Shown: positions 43,083 to 51,297 of the stretch, piece by piece
How the letters are laid out: each line of letters starts with the position of its first letter
Position numbering within the stretch: the first letter of the stretch is position 1
Assembly: GCA_002367105.1 (NCBI GenBank)
Contig: DFCS01000024.1
Coordinates: 59,147-123,146, forward strand
Length of the DNA stretch: 64,000 nt
Direction: 5' to 3'
From: Hungatella sp. UBA3048
GTDB lineage: Bacteria > Bacillota > Clostridia > Lachnospirales > Lachnospiraceae
The notes under the pieces: model-generated
Told to the model about the DNA's origin: nothing
Databases searched by the model: none
What the model saw: the letters and a program-made list of their open reading frames with translations, nothing else
Position numbers and translations under genes: made by a program

Positions 43083-44354
43083 ATGGACAAGAGACCATTT
43101 GTTACTAAGGAAAAGTTAGAAGAAATCACGAGAGAATATCCAACACCTTTTCATTTATACGATGAAAAGGGAATCAGGGAGAATGCCCAGAAGTTAAAGG
43201 AGGCGTTTTCCTGGAATAAAGGGTACCGGGAGTATTTTGCGGTAAAGGCCACGCCCAATCCATTTATCCTGAATATTTTAAAGGATTATGGGTGCGGAGC
43301 GGACTGCTCATCCATGACAGAGCTTATGATGTCTGATTGCCTTGGCTTTACCGGCTCTGATATCATGTTTTCATCCAATGACACGCCTGCCGAGGAATTC
43401 CAGTATGCGGACAAAATCGGCGGTATCATCAATCTGGACGACATCACTCATATAGAATTTCTTAAAAAGGCCATCGGGCATATACCGGAGACCATCAGCT
43501 GCCGTTATAATCCGGGCGGCGTATTTAAGATCAGCAATGACATTATGGATAATCCGGGGGACTCCAAATATGGGATGACCACCGAGCAGATGTTTGAGGC
43601 TTTCCGCATATTGAAAAGCAATGGAGCCAAAAATTTCGGAATTCATGCATTTTTAGCAAGCAACACGGTAACAAATGAATATTATCCCCTTCTTGCAAAG
43701 GTACTTTTCGAGCTTGCGGTAAAGCTTAAAAAGGAGACGGGAGCCCATATCTCTTTCATTAACTTATCAGGAGGGATCGGAATCCCTTACCGTCCGGGGG
43801 AAGAGTCCAATGACATCAAGTCCATCGGTGAAGGGGTCAGAGAGGTTTACGAAGAAATTCTGGTGCCGGAAGGAATGGGAGATGTAGCAATTTATACAGA
43901 GCTTGGACGCTTCATGCTGGGGCCTTACGGCGGACTGGTAACGAGAGCCATACATGAGAAGCATACCCACAAGGAATACATTGGCGTGGATGCCTGTGCA
44001 GTTAATTTGATGAGACCGGCTATGTATGGAGCTTACCATCATATCACGGTTATGGGAAAAGAGGGTGAGGTGTGCGGCCATAAATATGATGTGGTAGGCT
44101 CTCTCTGTGAAAATAATGACAAATTCGCCATTGACCGGAACCTGCCTGAGATATCCGTAGGCGATCTGCTTTTCATTCACGATACGGGAGCTCATGGCTT
44201 TGCCATGGGATATAATTATAACGGGAAATTGAAATCTGCGGAGCTGCTCTTAAAAGAAGATGGATCCGTTCAGATGATCCGCAGGGCTGAGACTCCCAGG
44301 GATTATTTTGCCACCTTTGATTTTTGCGACGTGCTAAAGGATATGAAATATTAA
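43083..44354 (+). CDS. lysA: Diaminopimelate decarboxylase (PLP-dependent, fold III)
   Basis: 423 residues. The PLP lysine is in YFAVKATPNP; the partner active-site segment VGSLCENNDKFA is the CESxD-type motif; LSGGIGIPYRP and TELGRFMLGPYG are further family blocks. It decarboxylates meso-diaminopimelate to lysine. The HxGS motif of the standard enzyme is replaced by HAFLASN, as in a clostridial subgroup, so a related amino acid decarboxylase is possible. ATG 43083 has GAGGAGAGG ahead. Confidence 0.88.
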   Translation: MDKRPFVTKEKLEEITREYPTPFHLYDEKGIRENAQKLKEAFSWNKGYREYFAVKATPNPFILNILKDYGCGADCSSMTELMMSDCLGFTGSDIMFSSNDTPAEEFQYADKIGGIINLDDITHIEFLKKAIGHIPETISCRYNPGGVFKISNDIMDNPGDSKYGMTTEQMFEAFRILKSNGAKNFGIHAFLASNTVTNEYYPLLAKVLFELAVKLKKETGAHISFINLSGGIGIPYRPGEESNDIKSIGEGVREVYEEILVPEGMGDVAIYTELGRFMLGPYGGLVTRAIHEKHTHKEYIGVDACAVNLMRPAMYGAYHHITVMGKEGEVCGHKYDVVGSLCENNDKFAIDRNLPEISVGDLLFIHDTGAHGFAMGYNYNGKLKSAELLLKEDGSVQMIRRAETPRDYFATFDFCDVLKDMKY

Positions 44355-44379
44355 TATTTTCGTAAGAAATTATATAGGA

Positions 44380-44427
44380 AGGAGAGATTGTTTCCGGGGA
44401 TTCCGGAAACTTCTCTCCTGTTTTTTA
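44380..44427 (+). terminator. Strong terminator after lysA
   Basis: AGGAGAGA plus TTTCCGG on the left pair with CCGGAAA plus TCTCTCCT on the right; six T follow from 44421. Confidence 0.92.
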
Positions 44428-44458
44428 CCCGCAAACCGTATTTTTTCTTAATTTGGGC

Positions 44459-44848
44459 AGAAAAATCCCTGTGCCACATGACACAGGGGAGATTTTTCTT
44501 AGGATTTTCGGATTTCAAAAAGGGTGAAAGGATAATTGATACATTGTGCATTTCTTATGGTATTAGTATAACACACCGACTCTAGAAAAGTTTGTATATT
44601 GTTTGAATAGATTATGAAGATTTTCTTAATTCAATCTTTGCGCAGGAAAATCAGATGTAGTTAAAATTGCAAAAAAATCTCAACTCGCCGCCATGAACTA
44701 TTTGAAAAGTTATAGGAAGAGTGGCCTGTAGCAAGAATGCTGATGGCATAGCACTTTGGTATAAGAAAATTATCGAAATTTGTAGGTGATATTTGCTTTC
44801 TTTCGGCAAACCTTGGTATATAATATTAATATGGAGGTGAAAGATATA
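44459..44848 (+). other. AT-rich intergenic region with a second hairpin and weak promoters
   Basis: 44459-44499 holds a further stem (GAAAAATCCCTGTG with CACAGGGGAGATTTTTC). TTGTGC-17-TATAAC near 44546-44574 resembles a promoter but no gene follows. Around 44660-44800 a broken reading frame (KIAKKSQLAAMNYLKSYRKSG then stops; described by position) could be a decayed coding fragment. TATATAAT near 44817-44824 may serve the next gene. Confidence 0.4.
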
Positions 44849-45127
44849 ATGGGTAGAACTTGGCATTTATTTCCTGGTACTTATAGAAATAAGAGTATAA
44901 GGAATTGTTTAAGGGGATTAGAAAGCAATGAAGATTATACAATATTTTATGATGATGGAATTTTCCAGTTTGAACGGAAAAGAGGAAGTAAAAAAATTGT
45001 TTGTGAGATTAGCGTAGGTGCGTTTTATGACATTTGTAATGGCTTATATGATAAAACGGAGATTAATAATCGAATAGATGATTTTATTCTGCAGCAATTA
45101 TATCTAAAAGGTGTTGAATTAGAATAG
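44849..45127 (+). CDS. Small AT-rich orphan gene, unknown
   Basis: 92 residues, starting MGRTWHLFPGTYRNKSIRNC. ATG 44849 is chosen because GGAGGTGA lies 8 bases ahead; upstream in-frame ATGs at 44786 and 44831 lack such a site. No domain, signal peptide or membrane helix was recognised; the C-terminal half is rich in Ile, Asp and Asn. Base composition is clearly more AT-rich than neighbours, which suggests acquisition by transfer. Confidence 0.6.
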   Translation: MGRTWHLFPGTYRNKSIRNCLRGLESNEDYTIFYDDGIFQFERKRGSKKIVCEISVGAFYDICNGLYDKTEINNRIDDFILQQLYLKGVELE

Positions 45128-45172
45128 CGATTGGTCAATGGGTGTTTATTTCCCGTTCCGATTCTTTTACAT

Positions 45173-45221
45173 AAAAATGAACCCTCCATGTTGGTTTTTT
45201 CAACATATTGGGTTCATTTCA
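45173..45221 (-). terminator. Terminator of the M20 deacylase gene
   Basis: AAATGAACCC (45175-45184) pairs with GGGTTCATTT (45210-45219), and ATGTTG with CAACAT inside. The T run lies on the minus strand. Confidence 0.85.
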
Positions 45222-45244
45222 GTTCAAGGCCCGGCAGAAGACAT

Positions 45245-46405
45245 CTAGAAAAGAATGGAGCGTGCCAGTCTGGTGAGCACTTCCTCGCATCTTAAGATAT
45301 CTTCACAGGGGACAAATTCATCCGGCTTATGGGCCAGTTCCAGATCACCGGGACCATAGGACATGCAGTTGGAGTTGTGAAGCTTTCCTGCGATGACGGC
45401 GGTGTCGGTGTACCCGGGGAAATAGGAAACAGGGACCGTTTTTCCTGTGGTTTCTTCTGCTGCGGCTTTCAGGGCTTTTAATAAACAGGAGCTTTCATCC
45501 TTTTCAATAAAAGGCCTGTCTCCTGTGATCTCATAAGATGCTTTGATCCCTGGAACTGCGACCGCGGCTTCCCGGATGGCCTGTTCCACAATGGAGATGG
45601 CAGCAGCTGTATCTGTGGGAGGTACCAGGCGCATGTCGATCCAGACTTTACATTGGTCAGGAACCACATACGGGCGGTATCCTCCTTCGATCTGGCCGAA
45701 TGTGACGGTGGATATGCCCAGATCCTCATGTGAGGGGCATTCTCCGATCCGGCGGCGTATGGAAGATATGATCTCGGCCATAGCAGCAATGGCGTCGGCC
45801 CCCTTCCAGGGAGTGCTCGCATGGGCGGTCACTCCGGTAACGGTAACTTCAAACCAGGTACGCCCTTTATGAGCAACCTGGATCTGTCCGTTTGTCGGCT
45901 CTGTATCCAGGACAAAGCTTTTTTCCGTCACCCAGCCTTCTTTTATCACATCCTCAACTCCCCGCATGAAATCCTCTTCATCAACAGTACCGATGAAAAC
46001 AAAGGAATGCCTGGGGATTTTTCCGGAAGCCGTCTCCTTTGCCATAGCGGAAAAGGCGGAGAGGGCGCAGGCCAGTCCGGATTTCATGTCACAGGCCCCC
46101 CGGCCATAGATCCTTCCATTTATAACCTCCGCTCCGAAAGGGTCGGTAGTCCAGCCCTCTCCAATGGTTACCGTATCCATGTGGCAGATATAAACAAGGG
46201 CGGGGTCGTCAATTTCTCCTTTAATTTTTGCCATTATATTATAACGGCCCGGCAGGACCTCTTTTTTGATGACAGGGACAGACAGGGATGATAGCCGGTT
46301 AAAAATATAATCGGCAATTTTTTTTTCGTATGCACCGGGATCCGTACTGTCGATGCGGATCAGGTTCTGTGTCAGCAAAGTGGCATCGGATCGATGATTT
46401 TCCAT
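45245..46405 (-). CDS. M20-family zinc peptidase/deacylase (ArgE/DapE/CPG2 group)
   Basis: 386 residues. The metal-site residues are in VYICHMDTV (His, Asp), GRGACDMKSG (bridging Asp), the catalytic Glu-Glu in GTVDEEDF, and a late His in ELAHKPDEF. A dimerisation domain occupies the middle third. The family hydrolyses N-acyl amino acids or dipeptides; ArgE, DapE and peptidase roles cannot be separated by sight. It is divergent from a subtilase gene. Its end carries a dedicated terminator. Confidence 0.9.
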   Translation of the reverse strand: MENHRSDATLLTQNLIRIDSTDPGAYEKKIADYIFNRLSSLSVPVIKKEVLPGRYNIMAKIKGEIDDPALVYICHMDTVTIGEGWTTDPFGAEVINGRIYGRGACDMKSGLACALSAFSAMAKETASGKIPRHSFVFIGTVDEEDFMRGVEDVIKEGWVTEKSFVLDTEPTNGQIQVAHKGRTWFEVTVTGVTAHASTPWKGADAIAAMAEIISSIRRRIGECPSHEDLGISTVTFGQIEGGYRPYVVPDQCKVWIDMRLVPPTDTAAAISIVEQAIREAAVAVPGIKASYEITGDRPFIEKDESSCLLKALKAAAEETTGKTVPVSYFPGYTDTAVIAGKLHNSNCMSYGPGDLELAHKPDEFVPCEDILRCEEVLTRLARSILF

Positions 46406-46564
46406 AATAATAATCTCCTTACATGTTATTTTATATCCATTATAGGAACGGATAAGCAGAATGTAAATGGTATTTGACTAAAATCTCTTTCGTATTTTGG
46501 AGGAAAAGAAACCACATGAGCCAATTCGGAATATCCTAATAAAAAAGGAATCAGGTAATGGACT

Positions 46565-47455
46565 GTGAATCATGTGAGAGAAGCGGTACACTGTGAAGCT
46601 GCCCATCGTATGGGATATACAGGGCGTGGTATTGGAGTTGCAGTTCTCGATACGGGGATTTATCTTCATGAGGACTTTGAACATAGAATGGCGGCTTTTG
46701 TAGATATTGTACACCGCAGAAGGGACACCTATGACGATAACGGTCATGGGACTCATATATCAGGAATCATCGGAGGAAGCGGCATCGCTTCCGGAGGAAT
46801 GTATATGGGCATTGCACCAGAGTGTCATATCATTATGCTAAAGGTGTTGGATAAAAAAGGGAACGGCTATGCCTCCGATGTGCTGGCCGGACTTAAATGG
46901 ATTCGTGATAACAGAGAAAGGTATGGGATCAGGATTGTAAATATTTCCGTTGGTTCCTTTTCGAAAAAGGGGATGACGGAAAATTCTGTTCTTGTGCGTG
47001 GAGTAAATGCAGCATGGGATGACGGGCTGGTGGTCTGTGTGGCCGCAGGAAACATGGGACCGGGCATGAATACGATCACAACTCCGGGAATCAGCCGGAA
47101 AGTGATTACTGTGGGGTGCTCAGATGATTATAAAGAGGTTAATGTAATGGGAAACCGGATGATCGATTATTCCGGAAGAGGTCCCACCGGTGCCTGCATC
47201 TGCAAACCGGAAATCATTGCTCCGGGGGCAGGAATTATCAGCTGCGCCAACGAATCAGGGCAATACCTTGCCAAAAGCGGAACCTCAATGTCGACACCTC
47301 TGGTTTCAGGGGCGATTGCGCTTCTTCTTCAGAAATATCCCTATATGACCAACCGGGATGTGAAACTGATGTTAAGAGAGCGGGCAGTGGATCTGGGTCT
47401 TCCAATAAATCAGCAGGGCTGGGGGATGCTTGATGTGGAGCGGCTATTGATGTAA
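46565..47455 (+). CDS. Subtilisin-like serine peptidase (S8), without signal or pro-peptide
   Basis: 296 residues from GTG 46565. The catalytic triad is D29 in VAVLDTGIYLHEDF, H61 in DNGHGTHISG and S241 in KSGTSMSTPLVSG, with the oxyanion Asn region VCVAAGNMGPG. An in-frame TAA lies just upstream, so the protein cannot extend further. It lacks a leader and an inhibitory pro-domain, as do intracellular-type subtilases. The best ribosome site, GGAGGAAA at 46499-46506, instead serves a 7-codon frame at ATG 46516, so translation may be coupled. Confidence 0.88.
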   Translation: MNHVREAVHCEAAHRMGYTGRGIGVAVLDTGIYLHEDFEHRMAAFVDIVHRRRDTYDDNGHGTHISGIIGGSGIASGGMYMGIAPECHIIMLKVLDKKGNGYASDVLAGLKWIRDNRERYGIRIVNISVGSFSKKGMTENSVLVRGVNAAWDDGLVVCVAAGNMGPGMNTITTPGISRKVITVGCSDDYKEVNVMGNRMIDYSGRGPTGACICKPEIIAPGAGIISCANESGQYLAKSGTSMSTPLVSGAIALLLQKYPYMTNRDVKLMLRERAVDLGLPINQQGWGMLDVERLLM

Positions 47456-47477
47456 TAGAGGAGCGTATGAGTATATC

Positions 47478-47514
47478 AGGGCTTCTGCGGGAAAGTTTGA
47501 CCCGCAGAGGCCCT
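47478..47514 (+). terminator. Stem-loop after the subtilase gene
   Basis: AGGGCTTCTGCGGG (47478-47491) pairs with CCCGCAGAGGCCCT (47501-47514), one wobble, 9-base loop. The T tail is poor, so termination may be partial. Confidence 0.55.
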
Positions 47515-47625
47515 GGACTGTTTGGCAGCGGTGTATCGCGTTCTGGAAATAAAACATTGTACGAGCCATATATTATAAGAGGACCATGCATAAATTTATG
47601 CATTCCAATATTAAGGAGAGTAACA

Positions 47626-48978
47626 ATGAAATATAGAAAAGAACCCGAACTGACCGGACGGATTGTTTTTCCAGATGATCCGCTGTACAACTCCGCCCGT
47701 CAGGAATTCAATACATTTTTTAATAAATTTCCACTGGTTATTGTTTTCGCAAAGGAAACACAGGATGTTATCAATGCAATACGCTGGGCACGTTATAACG
47801 GAGTGCCGCTCCGTATGCGTTCCGGCCGCCACAATTACGAGGGTGTGTCAGCGCTAAATGGCGGGCTTATCATCGATGTCAGCGAAATGAAACAACTGGA
47901 GATAAATCGTAAAAAAGGTACAGTCACACTCCAGACAGGGCTGCGGAATGTTGAAATCATAGAAGAACTCGGTTCACAGGGATTAGTCGTTCCGCCGGGG
48001 CTATGCCCCACCCCTGGTATTGCCGGTGTTACCTTGGGCGGTGGGCATAGCAGCCTTTCAAGGCCCTGGGGACTTGTTATTGACAATCTTCTGGAAGCAG
48101 AATTGATAGATGCAGACGGCTGTGTGCTGCGTGCAAGCGCCGACCGCAACGCAGACCTGTTTTGGGCTCTGCGGGGTGGCGGCGGCGGTAACTTTGGCGT
48201 ATGCACCTCCTTCTGTTTTCGTACGCATGAAATCGATACGGTGGCTTATGCCGCAATCAACTGGGAACTTGAAGACTTGAAGCCGGTTCTAAAGGTCTGG
48301 CAGGAATATACGCTTCCCGACGCAGACATCAGGTTTACACCGCTGTTATCGATTATATCAGGAGAGCAGTCATTTTTGCTTGCACAAGGGGTGTTTCTTG
48401 GCTCGGCAAAAGAACTGCGCAAATTACTTTGTCCCTTACTCCGGTCTGGTTCACCCAGCAGCGTTTTTATTGAGGATATACCATGGGTGGAAGCCGCAGC
48501 CCGTATTGGCGTGCCGCAGCTTGGTAACCCGGTGCCATTTAAAAGCGTTGGGCCTTATTTAGATGCATTGCTGCCTGATGAGGCAATTGATATTATACAG
48601 CGTTATATCACAAATCCACCAACCGCTTCTGTGTCTCTTCTGTTTCATGGCCTGGGTGGGGCGGTAGCTGATATTCCCAGCAAAGCCACAGCGTACTTCC
48701 AGCGCAAGGCGCTGTCAAATATGTCTATTTACGCCACATGGAACGAACCTGAGGGTACAGGTCCCGGCATTCATTGGGTGGATCAATTTCGAAGGGAAAT
48801 GCTGCCGTATACCAATGGTGTTTATATCAACACGCAGGATTTGTCCATCGAAAACTGGCCAATGGCTTACTATGGCGGTAACTTTGAGCGCTTGACCAGA
48901 ATTAAGGCAAAGTACGATCCGGAGAATTTTTTCCGCTTTCCGCAAAGTATACCACCGGCTTCCGAATGCAGGGAATAA
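47626..48978 (+). CDS. BBE-type FAD-linked oxidoreductase with bicovalent flavin motif
   Basis: 450 residues. PCMH-type FAD domain with His69 in RSGRHNYEG and Cys127 in GLCPTPGIAGVTLGGGHS, the two residues that attach FAD in berberine-bridge and gluco-oligosaccharide oxidases. The family C-terminal block YYGGNFERLTRIKAKYDPENFFRFPQSI, by position about 415-442, is present. No signal peptide. The substrate (sugar, alkaloid or polyketide alcohol) is unknown. ATG 47626 with TAAGGAGAG is chosen over a longer frame from 47467. Codon use with many GCN/CGN third-position G or C differs from neighbours and hints at transfer. Confidence 0.88.
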   Translation: MKYRKEPELTGRIVFPDDPLYNSARQEFNTFFNKFPLVIVFAKETQDVINAIRWARYNGVPLRMRSGRHNYEGVSALNGGLIIDVSEMKQLEINRKKGTVTLQTGLRNVEIIEELGSQGLVVPPGLCPTPGIAGVTLGGGHSSLSRPWGLVIDNLLEAELIDADGCVLRASADRNADLFWALRGGGGGNFGVCTSFCFRTHEIDTVAYAAINWELEDLKPVLKVWQEYTLPDADIRFTPLLSIISGEQSFLLAQGVFLGSAKELRKLLCPLLRSGSPSSVFIEDIPWVEAAARIGVPQLGNPVPFKSVGPYLDALLPDEAIDIIQRYITNPPTASVSLLFHGLGGAVADIPSKATAYFQRKALSNMSIYATWNEPEGTGPGIHWVDQFRREMLPYTNGVYINTQDLSIENWPMAYYGGNFERLTRIKAKYDPENFFRFPQSIPPASECRE

Positions 48979-49101
48979 CGGATCGAGAGTGGGGAAGTTT
49001 ACAGCGGTAGAGAAATGATGCTACCTGCCTTCCCTCTGGTACTGCGCGGGGATTGGACGGCAGGCAGGGGATTACTATGATGAGAACAATTGCCTGTTAA
49101 T

Positions 49102-49149
49102 AAAAAACCGTGTTTACCCGGATTATTTTGGGATTAGCACGGTTTTTTT
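49102..49149 (+). terminator. Terminator after the flavoprotein gene
   Basis: AAAAAACCGTG (49102-49112) pairs with CACGGTTTTTT (49138-49148). Confidence 0.88.
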
Positions 49150-49163
49150 GAACAAATTAGTAC

Positions 49164-49192
49164 TTGCACCTCCAACCCTCCTATGCTATAGT
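49164..49192 (+). promoter_or_regulatory. Upstream promoter, possibly second recA promoter
   Basis: TTGCAC (49164-49169), 17-base spacer, TATAGT (49187-49192), about 215 bases before recA. Confidence 0.45.
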
Positions 49193-49338
49193 GAATTAAA
49201 GTAAGAAAGCAGTTTTTATTTCTCTTCAACGTCAGGCATTTCGCCTAAGATCCCCTATTGAATTTATTAAAACAAAATTATTTTGCTGCACAGGTCAGGA
49301 GTGTGATGCGTATTGAGCTCAGAAGTATAAAATTCTGG

Positions 49339-49367
49339 TTGACATTTGCCCGGAAATATACTATGAT
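49339..49367 (+). promoter_or_regulatory. recA promoter
   Basis: TTGACA (49339-49344), 17-base spacer, TATGAT (49362-49367). Confidence 0.85.
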
Positions 49368-49381
49368 TATAAACAGAAAAA

Positions 49382-49393
49382 GAACATTTGTTC
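49382..49393 (+). promoter_or_regulatory. LexA/DinR SOS box of recA
   Basis: GAACATTTGTTC matches the Gram-positive LexA consensus GAACNNNNGTTC and lies about 15 bases after the -10, over the start of the transcript. Confidence 0.85.
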
Positions 49394-49408
49394 GCATCGG
49401 AGGATAAT

Positions 49409-50500
49409 ATGAATAAAGATGATAAGCTAAAGGCGCTTGATGCCGCCCTTACTCAGATAGAAAAGGCATATGGGAAAGGCTCTGTTATGAAGCTGGGCGA
49501 CTCAGGCACAAATATGAACGTGGAGACCATACCTACAGGAGCATTAAGCCTTGATATTGCTCTTGGTCTGGGAGGAATTCCAAAGGGAAGGGTTGTGGAG
49601 ATCTATGGACCGGAATCCAGTGGTAAAACGACGGTTGCCCTGCATATGATCGCAGAGGTTCAAAAGAGAGGCGGCATCGCGGGATTTATTGACGCGGAGC
49701 ATGCCCTTGATCCTGTTTACGCCAAGAACATTGGAGTGGATATAGATAACCTTTACATTTCCCAGCCGGATAACGGGGAGCAGGCATTGGAGATCACGGA
49801 GACCATGGTCCGGTCCGGTGCTGTTGACATCGTAATCGTTGACTCGGTCGCGGCTCTTGTACCAAAGGCCGAAATCGAAGGTGATATGGGCGATTCCCAT
49901 GTGGGTCTTCAGGCGCGTCTGATGTCCCAGGCTCTTAGAAAGCTGACGGCCATCATCAGCAAGTCCAACTGTATTGTTCTCTTTATTAACCAGCTTCGTG
50001 AGAAGGTAGGAGTAATGTTTGGAAGCCCTGAGACTACCACAGGTGGACGTGCCCTTAAGTTCTACGCGTCTGTCCGTCTGGATATCCGTAAGATCGAGAC
50101 CTTAAAGCAGGGCGGAGATATGGTAGGAAACCGGGTCCGTGTAAAGGTAGTAAAGAATAAGATCGCACCGCCATTTAAGGAGGCGGAATTCGATATCATG
50201 TTCGGCAAAGGTATTTCCAAGGAAGGCGATATCCTGGATCTGGCGGTAAAAGAGAATATCGTGGAAAAGAGCGGAGCATGGTTTGCTTATAATAATGTCA
50301 AGATCGGCCAGGGTCGAGAGAATGCCAAGACTTATCTTCAGGACAATCCAGCCGTTTGCCTGGAAGTAGAGAACAAGGTCCGTATAAAGTATGGGCTTCA
50401 TGAAGAAAGCAGTATAGCGGAGAGTGCCGGTACAACTGCCCCTAAGGAAAGCAAGAGAATCAAAGCAGAAGAAAGCAAGGACGAAACTCCCAAGGAGTAA
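49409..50500 (+). CDS. recA: Recombinase RecA
   Basis: 363 residues. Walker A GPESSGKTTVAL, DAEHALDPVYAKNIGVD, Walker B VDIVIVDSVAALVPKAEI, loop 1 MGDSHVGLQARLMSQALRKLT and loop 2 near FINQLREKVGVMFGSPETTTGGRALKFYASVRLD, by position about 200-235. The acidic/lysine-rich tail is typical. It forms the ATP-dependent strand-exchange filament and triggers LexA cleavage. ATG 49409 has GGAGGATAAT; the TTG at 49388 lies inside the SOS box and is rejected. Confidence 0.98.
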   Translation: MNKDDKLKALDAALTQIEKAYGKGSVMKLGDSGTNMNVETIPTGALSLDIALGLGGIPKGRVVEIYGPESSGKTTVALHMIAEVQKRGGIAGFIDAEHALDPVYAKNIGVDIDNLYISQPDNGEQALEITETMVRSGAVDIVIVDSVAALVPKAEIEGDMGDSHVGLQARLMSQALRKLTAIISKSNCIVLFINQLREKVGVMFGSPETTTGGRALKFYASVRLDIRKIETLKQGGDMVGNRVRVKVVKNKIAPPFKEAEFDIMFGKGISKEGDILDLAVKENIVEKSGAWFAYNNVKIGQGRENAKTYLQDNPAVCLEVENKVRIKYGLHEESSIAESAGTTAPKESKRIKAEESKDETPKE

Positions 50501-50517
50501 TCTCAGCAAGGTTTTGG

Positions 50518-50539
50518 CCGGCGAATTCATGAACGCCGG
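50518..50539 (+). other. Stem-loop between recA and recX
   Basis: CCGGCG (50518-50523) pairs with CGCCGG (50534-50539). No T tail. In several bacteria a hairpin here limits read-through into recX. Confidence 0.55.
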
Positions 50540-50563
50540 AAAAAGTTAAAATAAGGGGCCTAT

Positions 50564-51172
50564 ATGACAGTTGTGGAAATTGTGCCCGTTGATAAGCGCA
50601 GGAGTAAAGTCATTCTGGATGAAGACTTTACTCTTGTCCTTTATCGAGGGGAAATCAGGAAATTTGGGATAGAGGAAGGTGAGCCGCTTTCTGATGAGAC
50701 TTATCAGGAACTCCTTCATGATGTTTTGTTTAAAAGGGCCAGGGAAAGGGTCCTTTTTCTTCTGAAATCCTCAGATAAGACGGAAGAGGAACTGAGACGG
50801 AAATTAAAGGACGGAGGGTATCCGAAGGAGGCTGCCGATTACGCCATAGAATTTTTAAAAGAGCATAACTTTATCAACGATGAGAACTATGGCCGCAGAT
50901 ACGTGGAATTCAATTCAGAACGGAAAAGCGGGCGGCAGATTCAGTACGAGCTGCAAAAAAAAGGACTGGACAAAGAGGTGATCCAGGAGATCCTTAGAGA
51001 ACAGCCTGTGGATGAAGAGGCACAGATACTGGCCTATGTGAAAAAGAAGCACAAAAAAGCGGAAGAAATGGACTTTAAGGAACGAGGAAAAATGATGGCT
51101 GCCCTGGGCAGACGAGGTTTTTCCTACGATGCAATAAGCCGTGTTTTAGGCGGTATTTATAGTGAAGACTGA
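50564..51172 (+). CDS. recX: RecA regulator RecX
   Basis: 202 residues. Three tandem three-helix repeats are visible, with KRARERVLFLLKSSDKTEEELRRKLKDGGYP, by position about 60-90, and FINDENYGRRYVEFNSERKSGRQIQYELQKKGL, about 102-134, as the signature. It binds RecA filaments and modulates them. It follows recA by 63 bases and is probably co-induced by DNA damage. AAGGGG precedes the ATG. Confidence 0.93.
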   Translation: MTVVEIVPVDKRRSKVILDEDFTLVLYRGEIRKFGIEEGEPLSDETYQELLHDVLFKRARERVLFLLKSSDKTEEELRRKLKDGGYPKEAADYAIEFLKEHNFINDENYGRRYVEFNSERKSGRQIQYELQKKGLDKEVIQEILREQPVDEEAQILAYVKKKHKKAEEMDFKERGKMMAALGRRGFSYDAISRVLGGIYSED

Positions 51173-51219
51173 CAACAAGGAAAATGTGTATAAGTATACC
51201 TGAAACAGGGGTGAAATAC

Positions 51220-51248
51220 TTGACATAATGTATAAAACAGTTTAAAAT
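51220..51248 (+). promoter_or_regulatory. rny promoter
   Basis: TTGACA (51220-51225), 17-base spacer, TAAAAT (51243-51248). Confidence 0.78.
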
Positions 51249-51297
51249 TGTAGTGTTGTATTGTTGTACAATGAAAATCTAATAAGGAGGTGCTCCT

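Larger units (their letters stand above)
48979..49338. other. Intergenic region before recA
   Basis: Contains the terminator at 49102-49149, a TTGCAC-17-TATAGT promoter at 49164-49192 and no clear gene. An ATG at 49306 opens a 33-codon basic frame that ends at 49407, just before recA. Confidence 0.5.

Noticed and set aside
47467..47625. N-terminal extension of the flavoprotein
   Set aside because: The extension is low in family character, runs through a stem-loop, and the ATG at 47626 has a strong ribosome site.
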